A DNA stretch of 64,000 bases from Icerya purchasi (lineage: Eukaryota; Arthropoda; Insecta; Hemiptera; Monophlebidae). The notes under the pieces were generated by a model, which ran no database searches, had not been told where the DNA came from, and saw nothing but the letters and a program-made list of their open reading frames with translations. The stretch's first letter is position 1. Every line of letters begins with the position of its first letter. Location: NCBI GenBank assembly GCA_039619475.1, contig CM077115.1:101802393-101866392 (forward strand), in the 5' to 3' direction. Position numbers and translations under genes: made by a program. Shown in pieces: positions 25,021-34,209 of the stretch.

Positions 25021-26144
25021 AGTCTCCTTGTTGGATCGAGGAGAATAATGCTTGTTTACGCACAGGAAATTGTCTTCGTATTAAACATTATATAGATTCT
25101 AAACAGCTTGAATTCTTCAAGTTTGAATTATGTCGTATTATTTTTTGAAAATCGGTAAAATGAATTATTTCAAAACTAATAAATTCGAAATAGATTTTCT
25201 TTTACGGAGTCGATTCTACGCAAAAAATCATAAACATTATCGTAAAATATAATTTTGTATTCGATTTATGTAGTCAAATTTGTGTTTATCCGATAATGCG
25301 GCAATTTTTCAAATTCTTACACGCCCCTGTTCACTTCCGGCCACCTTCCTATTGCTGTTCTTGGCGCAGGCTATAGTCCGCCTCTGAGTTTGAGCCTTGC
25401 ACACCTATTGCTGTTTGGAATAGCCTCCAGCACCAACTTGCACACGACGCATTTGCCATTTTTGTCTGTGTCCTCTGTATAAGCAATAAATCAAATTTTT
25501 TAAATTTCGCTGAGCAGTTCAAAAAAAAAAAAAAAGAAACAAAACACAAATAAAGGTTACTCTAACTGAACGGTTTAACCGACGTATCGGTCTTTACTTC
25601 AGAAAACTGTTGCATTACAAATGCATCCACGCTACCCTCATACACCCATATCCTCCAGGCTAGGAGATCCACTACTAAACATCTCCTGTTTCGACATTGA
25701 CGTTTTTTCCTAATTCTTACTGGACATTTTTCCACTTAAATTATTTTATAATTGTTAAAATAATTCTCATCGACATAAAATTTTTCTTCCTCTTCTACAA
25801 TAATTACTCGAATTTTTCCGCCACATTTAAACACCATTCAATTTCATCATCAAATTACGAAAAGTTAAACAACGTAACTGTTTCCGATAATAATAGATTT
25901 TTAATAATCTTCAAAATATACGTTGCATTGACGAGTCTCGTTCATACACAGACTTCACATACTTTGCACGTTCGAAATGCCATTCAATTTTTATTTATTA
26001 TTAAAAGTAATTAATAAAACGCACCCTGTCCCACTCGTACAGTCTCACTTCACGCTCGAACAGTTTTTTCTCTTTTTTTGAACACCACAACTTTTTACTG
26101 GCTTCAAAAAATAATCGTTTTTTTTTTTTTTTTTTTTTTCTGTG

Positions 26145-26245
26145 TTCCTGCATAACTTTTGAAAAATTAAGACCGATTTTAATGATCTTTTGTTTATCTG
26201 AACGTGTACAATGGCGCAGTACCATGTAGCAGGGCTAATAAACAT
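26145..26245 (+). repeat. Dispersed repeat fragment (GATTTTAATGAT...TACCATG)
   Basis: It contains GACCGATTTTAATGATCTTT and, about 40 bases on, GCAGTACCATGTAGC, matching 19870-19990. A weaker copy lies at about 26535-26600. Confidence 0.45.
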
Positions 26246-27273
26246 TAGTGAAAACAAATACTCAGCGATAATCGTCAATGTGAAAAAAGGAAACGTTCTT
26301 ATTAGAGAAGTTTTCAGTAATATAGCAAGCGCGATCGACACCTAAAATTTTATTAATATTAACCATGGAAAGGCGAGCTAGAAAAAAAAAAAAAAATTTC
26401 AATAAGACAAAACAATTAAGATTAAAGAGGAAATGTAGATTCGAATAAAGAAAATGAATTTCAAATCCCCAGAACGTCATTTAAAATCACATTATTATTG
26501 AGACGGGGAAATATTCCAACATTACTGAGTGTAACTTTCGATTATCAAGGCTAACTCTAATGATATATCCTTTGTTTATTAAAAGCTGTACCAGTAGTCA
26601 GTAGCGGTCGCATATATGTATGTACATATATATCAGTAAGTTTCGATGATTATTGTAGTCAATATATATAAAAAAAAAAAAAAACGAGTTCCTTCACGGG
26701 AAGTATTTTATTTATTTAATACAGCCAGACAAAAAAAACAACCAAAAATGTTTCATTAGAATACGGGAAAAATACGTGAACTCGCAAAATTCTAAAATTA
26801 AAAACGGACGATGAACGCTACTAAAACTGGAAACATTATCAATGTTAACTTTTACGAATAAAAACAAACTGAAACCTACAAAGTGCGATTTACAAGCTCA
26901 TTACTAACGTATTATATTCCATAACCAACATCTTTGTTATACAGTATGTTAAAAAAAGGAAAAAAAAACACTAACGACTTCAAAATTCACTTTAAAAACT
27001 TATTAAAAATGAATTAAAAAGTATATTTAGTCGAAAAAAAATAATACATTTCACAGGGTAATATACTTTGGGGGATATATTACGATTAATCTTAAACATT
27101 TATTTCAAATTGCAACCATAATTATAAAAATCGCATTAAACAATCCTAATCTTATAGAGAATGAGTGTGACTGTGTTGCAATACTCATTTAATATGGTTT
27201 TTAAGCGCACTGGGTGTACTGTAAATGTACCGAGACTCTGGTAAGTATTAATGTTGTTTAGGAATAATCGGAA

Positions 27274-27274
27274 C

Positions 27275-27325
<51 letters not shown>

Positions 27326-27330
27326 TATAT
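27274..27330. repeat. (TA)n microsatellite
   Basis: A near-continuous TA tract interrupted by two TACATA units. Confidence 0.95.
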
Positions 27331-29419
27331 CTTTAAAATATATTATCTTTTGTCGAGTAATGATTTTTTACGTTTTAGCGCGTTTTTATTAAATTCCTGT
27401 AGTCGAATTTAAAAAAAAAAAAATTATTTTATTTATTTCCTTTTTTTTGTTTGTTTTTTAAAGATCCAGATTTAAAATTATACGATGAGGTTTCATAAAA
27501 CCAACAAAAAAAAATTTATTCGTCGACAAAATAATTTACGTAAGGTTTGGGTGTTCATCGCTCTCTTCCCTAGCCGCATATTCTAACTGAAGAATAACAG
27601 AGCAGATTATTCAAATATAAATTTATCGTTCGACGCACACTTGTATGGACAAAATTGTACGCATCTGTTTACATTTTTCTACTATAATTTTTCATCCCAT
27701 TACGATATTCTTGTATTTCATCAAACGCACGATAAACAGAAAAAAAACAGGACTTTCAATATTTGTAATGTTTTGCAGTTAATTTTTATTTTTTCCGGAC
27801 GACTACTGCGCTTGAAATCGTCGAGAAATTCTAGAGAGGGCCGCTTTTACGTAAGTACGCATCACAAACATACTTACATATTAAAAAGTTAAAATTATTA
27901 TTCGAGAATTTTTTCAACATCAACTGCACGTTAAAAGACTAATAAGAAAGGATAATATTTTATATACGCTTAAAATACATTTATTTTTCTTAACAGGATT
28001 ACATCACAGGGAGGCTGGTATATGTAGAGTACTGAGTGTCAATAAATGTATATGTAGAACTAAAAAAAAAAAAAAGAAAAAAGAAAAAAGAGTAAAAGAA
28101 AACAAAAAGAAACGGGGAAAATATTTAAATTCTTAACTACGAATACATTGTTTTTTATATACACATTGAGGATTCATATCTTTTTTTTTCTTCAATTTTT
28201 TATGGTACGAAAAATGAAACGCGATGGAAGAAGCATTTATCGAATTTAAGAAAACGTGACTGAAGTATTAGAAAAAGCATATCGCTAGTTCATATTGCCG
28301 TAGTTCATTACTTCTGATTATACAGTTCATTTAAAAAATTTCAATAGTTCACTTGACTGCGTTTTTTTCTTTTCTTTTTTGTTTAGTAGTTCGTTACATA
28401 TTACAAAATACCGACGAATATACGATAATATTAAACAACAGTTTTAATTCGTATGCAATGATACATCTTGAACGATTTCTCTTCAAAACAACGCATTTCG
28501 TCACTAAAACTTACATTTTATTACATATTCATTTGATAAACAACATCGTAAATGAACGAGCTTCATTATTTAATGTTCATAAAATTAAACCGAAATATAC
28601 CATTAAATAAATATTTCGGTATATAAATTTTAAGAAAAATTGATGAATTTATCATTTAATGCCCATGTAAAAAGTTATAATTACACGAAGAATAACAAAA
28701 AATTAACTTTTCTCGTCGCTAACAGTACAAATATTAACGGAACGAAGCTACAAGTGGTATTTTAGTTAATAAATACATGCATATAATACACACACACAAA
28801 TAAATAAATATATGTACATATATTTACATATATATGTGAAATACGAATCTTTAATAACAGAAAAACCACAAATCAGTGCATTATTAAAAGCAAAACTGAA
28901 ATTAAAATAATGTTTTCGTACTAAGTGAATCAATAAATAAACAGTTAATTCCATCTAAAATTTATAATTACATATATACAAATGTATATACGTGTCTGTG
29001 TATATAAACATTATGTATATTATGTAAAGTTCACCTAATTAAAAACTATTGTGACAAAATTGGGTTAGTTATAGAATCAATAAAATAAACTTATTAATGA
29101 AAACGCCTTGTTATTTTTGATATCAGTATTACATTAACTGCTGAGTGGAAAATACTAATTACCATTATTATTTAGAAACTGAATGAAACGTTCAACTGAA
29201 ATTTTTGTTAATTTTTCATATCGTATGCAAATGAACTTGCAATTTATATGTTAAACGATATGCATATTTAATTAATGGACGATATAAAACTTGCATTAGT
29301 GCTAACGTATAAAAAACAGAAAAAACAAACTACAACTGAAGAAAATTATTAATCCAGGTTATTTTTTCAGATAATTTTAACTTTTGTCAGCGTTCAATAT
29401 TCAATGCTCTCTCCATTTA

Positions 29420-29426
29420 TATATAA

Positions 29427-29480
<54 letters not shown>
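29420..29480. repeat. (TA)n microsatellite
   Basis: Three AAATAT units lead into more than 20 uninterrupted TA units, then (CA)4. It lies about 150 bp beyond the splice donor of the Mkp3 exon. Confidence 0.95.
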
Positions 29481-29489
<9 letters not shown>

Positions 29490-29625
29490 TTATATAAAAA
29501 TACTATGTATGCATATCACCGTGATAAAACGTATCACTTTTTTTCAAACCTAAGAACATGCATAATTTACCAGTTGTTTAAAATATCATCTCAAAATAAT
29601 CCGAGAAAAGATAATTAACAGTCGT

Positions 29626-29632
29626 ATTTACC
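29626..29632 (-). promoter_or_regulatory. 5' splice donor of the Mkp3 exon (phase 1)
   Basis: On the minus strand the coding sequence runs TTGACAG and then GTAAATAC. Reading through would add only KYDC before a stop, which supports splicing here. The same point interrupts the domain where DUSP6-type proteins continue with a phenylalanine-rich segment. Confidence 0.75.
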
Positions 29633-30046
29633 TGTCAAGCACACTGAGTGGCAACCATCCCGCAGAAGCCTTTTCATCAAAACATGCACCGTGTCCGAAG
29701 TATTGGCGAAATTGAGTTGTTCAGTTATCTGATCCGCGTACACGACGAATATATTGTCTCGATAAGCGTTGGCGATTTTCTCCTTTAACTGCTTACATCT
29801 GATGGTCGATATCAAATCTATCTTACCGGCAGCTAACCTTCTCAGCATAATACTCGGTATGCTGAAGTTTACCGCATTCCGTATGTGCGACTCGCCGAAT
29901 TCGTTCGAGCTGCGACAATCCAAAATGATAACCCGGTTCTTGTCCAACTTCAACTCCTTTATCAGCCACTCTTTATCCACGTAAACATCCGATAGCATCG
30001 AGATCGACTGCTGATCACTGTCCTCCTCGGCAGGCATTTCCTTCAT
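29632..30046 (-). CDS. Mkp3: Mkp3/DUSP6-7-type MAP kinase phosphatase, N-terminal (rhodanese) coding exon
   Basis: This exon encodes residues 1-138 plus one base of the next codon. The start ATG at 30046 opens MKEMPAEED. The rhodanese-like domain follows: VIILDCRSSNEF (about 39-50), GESHIRNAVNFSIPSI (about 51-66) and the kinase-interaction motif MLRRLAAGK (about 67-75) with the paired arginines 69-70 that dock ERK in this family. It ends DGCHSVCLTG at a splice donor (CAG|GTAAAT, donor GT at 29631-29630). In the family this domain binds ERK-type MAP kinase in the cytoplasm and a C-terminal HC(x)5R domain dephosphorylates it, damping receptor tyrosine kinase signalling. That catalytic domain is not found on this strand down to position 1, so the rest of the gene must lie beyond the left edge or be missed in very short exons. 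A TTTTAG acceptor sits immediately before the ATG, so a separate 5' exon is possible. Confidence 0.85.
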
Positions 30047-30639
30047 CTAAAATAATTCGCCGAATAACTTACGCGCTGGTTAGTTCAAAAATGAATCGTC
30101 GTCTCCCCCGAGTTCTCGCTACTACACCGTGTTGATGATATGTTGCTGTTCGAGGAACGACAGAAAGAAAAAAAAACAACCGAAAATGCGGAAAAGCGAA
30201 AAAGTTAAAAAAAAAAACAACAACAAAAACAAAGACAAAACAAACGAAAACGATAATGCGATAGCGAACAACAATTCGCCGGTCGGTCACGCGGTGGCCA
30301 GTAGTTAAATATTATCAAACGCGAAAAGGCGAAGAAAAAATAAAAATAACTTAGGCATATGCGAGATTATGCATATAGAATATAATAATGCGAGAGAACT
30401 AGAGAGTACGACGGAATCGAACGAAATCGAAAATACACTATATACGCCGGCTACGCCAACACAATGGCCAGACCACCGCTGTTCTACATCAGAATCCGGC
30501 AGATCCAGAGACGACGCAGCGACAACTCGCTTTATCAATCGCAGTCGACGAGTCTCAAACTCCAACTTCCAACGCTTCAACTCTGAAAATAACGAAATCC
30601 AGAATCTGCCTCGGAGCAGCCGCTCCCTCCGCCGGGCCC

Positions 30640-31300
30640 CGTCTACGCCGAGCATCTGCAAGACAGACAATTGCGCGACCGTCGCCCTCTCATTCCGTTT
30701 CGCTCACGCCGCAGCGCGCCGCAACGTCCGAACCACGTGGTCCGCTGAGGCCCAATGGAAGCCGGCCGCCGCGTTTCATTGACAAAGCGCGCACCGGCGG
30801 GCGCGCGCACGAGCGTCGTAGCGCGGTACGCTCGCGCGCGGTGTAGGAGTGCGGTTGTAGCCGGTTCATTGTAAAAGTTGGCAACGTAGCATCGCGGCGC
30901 GGACAAGCGGAAGCGTGTTTTTTTCCCTTTTTCCAACGCGTCGACGACAGCCAGTACGCCGGCTCGGGCGTCTGTCGGCGGGAGCGGTCGGCAGTTCCGG
31001 CACCGAGGATGGCCGGGCGGCGTGGAAAGGGGTGCCCGCGATAATCATGAACGATAAACGCGAACAACAGTTGTCGGTCGCTGAAGCGGTCGCGCGCGCG
31101 GCGGGGGCCGAGGCACGTCGTTGAATGAGTCCGCGTCGTCGCTTGAATCGAGCCGGAGAATCATGCAGCGCGAACGGCCAATCGGCAGTCAGCGGGCGAC
31201 CGTGTCGCTCTCGCTCGCGGCTACCCCGTGCCCTTTTCTCGCTCGCTCCAACAGGTTCCACCGTGATCGCCCAATCGCGTCCGCAGCGCGTATAATCTTG
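30640..31300 (-). promoter_or_regulatory. CpG-rich region, putative promoter / 5' untranslated region of Mkp3
   Basis: This is the most GC- and CpG-rich block of the window, starting about 600 bp upstream of the Mkp3 ATG. It has runs of GCGCGC, a palindromic CACGTG E-box at about 30735, and several CCAAT-type sites (for example GGCCAATCGG at about 31175). Open frames on both strands here are explained by high GC. Direction of transcription is inferred from the neighbouring exon and could be bidirectional. A GTAAGT donor-like sequence at about 30072 (minus strand) may mark the end of a non-coding exon, although the acceptor next to the ATG is too close to pair with it. Confidence 0.45.
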
Positions 31301-31785
31301 TACTTCCGGATCTCCACGATTAGGTCGTCGTCGCCTACCTCTGTATATGCACGCACAGTCGGCCGAACGCGCACACCTGCTACCTTAAATCAATATCGCC
31401 GGACGACTTATTAATTACGACGAACCTGTGCAAATTAATGAAAATGCCGTTCGAAGTTTTCGAAGCTCTCTAGCACTTGGTCACCGTTCAAGCTCTGTGT
31501 GTACGCCCCTGTTTTAAGTGCTGTTACATGTTGCATGTGTGTCCGCGTGCGCGAACACGTTGCAGCCGAGAACTGTTCTAAATGCATTAAAAGTGACATC
31601 AGAGTGTGATTCGAGGAAACAAGTAAACGCACAAGAGTCGTTACATAATTTTCCTCTGTGTGAAATTGCGAGTATTTAAATTTCGATAAAAACTCCATAT
31701 TAGTCTGCGCGTATATGTATATACATATGTCTATATATACATAAATATTTATATACATATATATATATATATATACATATATATA

Positions 31786-32020
31786 CAGTGAGCAAAATAA
31801 ATATTCGGACTAGCAAAAACGAAAATAAGTACGCATCGCAAGAGAGGTTAAAAAAGGTTTTTTTTCAATTTTTTTTTTTATGGTCACATAAAACATACTG
31901 CAATGAACACATTGTGTGAGAAAAAAAAAAAAATTCACAAAAATGAGAAAAATAACGAAGAAATGCGTCTGTCGAAGCAAAACATAATATTCGAACTTGC
32001 AAAATTAATATTCGGACTTG
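31786..32020 (+). repeat. Left terminal inverted repeat of the Tc1-like element
   Basis: It holds ATATTCGGACTAGCAAAA near the tip and two further versions of the motif near the inner end (TATTCGAACTTGCAAAAT and TATTCGGACTTG, about 31988-32020). Repeated motifs at the outer and inner ends of a long TIR are the arrangement called IR/DR in this superfamily, where transposase binds both. The pairing partner is 33260-33505. Confidence 0.9.
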
Positions 32021-32067
32021 AAGTAAATTTCGTATTTATAGCGCTGAAAACGTGAAATTTTCGTGTT

Positions 32068-33135
32068 TCAATATTTGGTGTGCATCCCTTTAGCTTTGTA
32101 GACAGCATGCAATCTGCGTGGCACCGAAGTAACCAGTTTTTCAAGATAAGTTGCAGGGATCTTGTGCCACTCTTCTTGCAGTATTTCTTTAAGCTCTGCC
32201 TTGCTCGATATCGTGTGTTGACGGACTTTGGAGTCGAGGTATTCCCACAAATTTTCAATTAGGTTACAATCTGGAGATTGAGGGGGAGTATCCAAAACCT
32301 TTGGGCAATTATATAGCAACCAGGCCTTCGTTTTGTACGCTTTATGTTTTGAATCATTATCCTGGTATAAAACGAAGGTCTGACGAATGCCTAATTTTTC
32401 TGCACTGCTATAAAGGTGATCTTTCAAAATTTCAATATACGCATCGGCGTTCATGACTCCATCAATAAACACAAAATTGCCCACTCCGCTGGCCGCAAAA
32501 CACCCCCAAACCATAACTGAACCGCCTCCATGTTTTACCGTCGATTTGATATTTTTTTGTTCAAGTGCAGTGTTAGGCTTTCTCCAAACCCGAACTTTCC
32601 CGTCGCTGCTGAACACATTAAATTTCAATTCATCGGTGAAAATTACATTTTTCCGAAACCCCTCATCTTTTGTTCGGTACCCCCTTGCGGAATCGAACCC
32701 CTTTCGTTGGTTAACTGTACTAAGGAGCGGTTTCAGTCGCGCAGTGCGTGAATTATACCCCATACCTCTAAGCGTATTACGTATCGTTTGAGATGTAACT
32801 TGCTTACCAGTTCTTTCCAATAATGCTGTCGCGAGTTTTGGGGCGCTCATTTTAGGATTTTTTTCAATCTCTCGTCGAATAAATTGTTTTTCTACGTCCG
32901 TAAGTTTCTCTGGTCGATCCTCTTGCTTATGCGATTCAATTCGATCCTCCTTCTGAAACTTCTTTACAATGTCATAAACGGTGCTTCGGGGTAAATTTAA
33001 TAACCGCGATATCTCGTTACCCGCTTTTCCTTTTGCTCGATTGAAAATCACCAATTGACGCACTTCAAAAGACGTATTTTTACCTTTTCGCGACATCATT
33101 TTTTCACGTAACGCATTACAACATGATTTACGCAT
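32068..33135 (-). CDS. Tc1-like DD34E transposase, uninterrupted, 355 residues
   Basis: The protein cuts and pastes its own element at TA sites in the nucleus. An N-terminal paired-like helix-turn-helix region spans about residues 23-65 (FEVRQLVIF to KKFQKED), then a degenerate linker (QEDRPEKL in place of the usual GRPR) and a second helix-turn-helix to about residue 140. The catalytic triad is visible as FTDELKF (D168), LYQDNDSKH (D259) and NLIENLWEYL (E294), giving a 34-residue DD-E spacing. The typical HGGGSVMVWGCF block is at 203-213. Length fits full-size Tc1 transposases (about 340-355). The first ATG is used for the extent given; a start at residue 13 or 14 (MMSRKGK or MSRKGK) is more like the family. 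No stop or frameshift interrupts the frame, so recent mobility is plausible; activity cannot be judged from sequence. Confidence 0.95.
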   Translation of the reverse strand: MRKSCCNALREKMMSRKGKNTSFEVRQLVIFNRAKGKAGNEISRLLNLPRSTVYDIVKKFQKEDRIESHKQEDRPEKLTDVEKQFIRREIEKNPKMSAPKLATALLERTGKQVTSQTIRNTLRGMGYNSRTARLKPLLSTVNQRKGFDSARGYRTKDEGFRKNVIFTDELKFNVFSSDGKVRVWRKPNTALEQKNIKSTVKHGGGSVMVWGCFAASGVGNFVFIDGVMNADAYIEILKDHLYSSAEKLGIRQTFVLYQDNDSKHKAYKTKAWLLYNCPKVLDTPPQSPDCNLIENLWEYLDSKVRQHTISSKAELKEILQEEWHKIPATYLEKLVTSVPRRLHAVYKAKGMHTKY

Positions 33136-33259
33136 ATGAGTCGATCAATAATGCTCAAAATGCATCAAGAAATGATTAGTAATGCTTACTACAAAGTTCG
33201 CTTGCGTTACATACGCTCGGGAAAAGCCCCAAGTGCATGTTGTCTACACATCATTAGGA

Positions 33260-33505
33260 AGTCCAAATATTAATTTTGCCAGTCCGAATATTATGTTTGC
33301 TTTGACAGATGCATTTCTTCGTTATTTTTCTCGGTCTTTCGAAGTTTTTTTTTTTGTTTTCTCGCAGAATGTGTTCATTGCAGTATATTTTATGTTGCCA
33401 TAAAAAAAAACATTCGAAAAACCTTTTTTAACCTCTCTTGCGATGCGTTTTTAATTTCGTTTTTGATTTCGTTTTTGCTAGTCCGAATATTTATTTTGCC
33501 CACTG
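33260..33505 (-). repeat. Right terminal inverted repeat of the Tc1-like element
   Basis: Reverse complement of 31786-32020 with scattered substitutions and a 12-bp longer outer part (an extra GAAATCAAAAAC-type unit). The ATATTCGGACT motif again lies at the tip and near the inner end (about 33261-33290). Confidence 0.9.
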
Positions 33506-33520
33506 TATATATATATATAA

Positions 33521-33950
33521 ACTCGGCCATTTTGGCCTCGCAAGGGGCTGTGCCCCTTGACCCCTTTTGCTTTCATTTCTGTCTCTTTCTCTTCTATACT
33601 TTGTATAAAATGATCAAAATTTACAACGTAATTCTTACTGGCATCAACACACACAAAAAATAACATAACCATAAAAATCCTATTCTAACATTTACCTTCC
33701 GTTATATAAAATTAAGACATTTTTTCGTTACATTTTTCGTTACATATTTCATTACATAAAATTGTGACATTTTTTAAATAACAATAACAAAAATCCTACA
33801 AAATATAACAAACGTTACATAAAATTGGGACATTTTTCTGGGACATTTTTTTGGGACATTTTTCTGGGACATTTTTTTGGGACATTTAGCGTTACATAAA
33901 ATTGGGACATTTTTTCGAATGGGGGGTAGCCTAAGAATTACGTTGTAATT
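33521..33950 (+). mobile_element. (TA)n-flanked short element, copy B (430 bp)
   Basis: The fullest copy. It starts ACTCGGCCATTTTGGCC after (TA)n, has a perfect 7-bp-stem hairpin at 33542-33558 (AAGGGGC-TGT-GCCCCTT), a middle region with repeated GTTACATAAAATT..GACATTTT blocks, and ends GGGGGGTAGCCTAAG plus a hairpin at 33936-33950 (AATTAC-GTT-GTAATT) directly before (TA)n. No coding capacity. A 13-15-bp minisatellite GGGACATTTTTYT occurs about five times at about 33826-33890. Confidence 0.8.
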
Positions 33951-33970
33951 AATATATATATATATATATA

Positions 33971-34199
33971 ACTCGGTTCTCTGTGCCTTGCAGGGGTTTG
34001 CGCCCCTTAACGTCGCCTGGGAACACACCGGGACCCCCAGCTTTATCACTTCTGTACTTTGTATAGAACGAGGGAAATTGACAACGCCATTCTTAACCTA
34101 GTTTATTGTCACAACTTTGTTTTCTTACATGTACAATATATGTGACGTTATGGGGGACAAAACACGTGATAGGGGTCGGCCTAAGAATGACTTGTCATT
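33971..34199 (+). mobile_element. (TA)n-flanked short element, copy C (diverged subfamily, 229 bp)
   Basis: It begins ACTCGG right after a (TA)n tract, has the left hairpin as AGGGG/CCCCT (33992-34007) and ends GGGGTCGGCCTAAG plus a hairpin AATGAC-TT-GTCATT (34186-34199) followed by ATATATG. The middle is largely unlike copy B except TACTTTGTATA and a few blocks. It keeps the family ends but has its own interior. Confidence 0.65.
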
Positions 34200-34209
34200 A
34201 ATATATGTG

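Larger units (their letters stand above)
25349..29600. other. No exon seen; AT-rich, microsatellite-bearing, probably intron
   Basis: Only low-complexity frames occur. It lies 3' of the Mkp3 exon on the minus strand, so if that exon belongs to a live gene this is inside its following intron. Confidence 0.5.
31786..33505 (-). mobile_element. Structurally complete Tc1-like DNA transposon (1720 bp)
   Basis: Both ends start CAGTG(A/G)GCAAAATAAATATT and are bounded by TA (31784-31785 and 33506-33507), the expected target duplication. The long terminal inverted repeats extend about 235-246 bp inward and keep similarity throughout, with small indels. The transposase gene lies between them on the minus strand with no stop or frameshift. 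It is inserted in a (TA)n tract and abuts a second repeat family on its right. Confidence 0.95.

Noticed and set aside
30060..30080. A GTAAGT donor 25 bases upstream of the Mkp3 ATG exon
   Set aside because: An intron to the acceptor adjacent to the ATG would be about 25 bases, too short to splice; it may be chance or belong to a different isoform.
30369..31414. Several 70-137-codon frames on both strands
   Set aside because: They lie in the CpG-rich block, where stop codons are rare in all frames; none shows a conserved domain.
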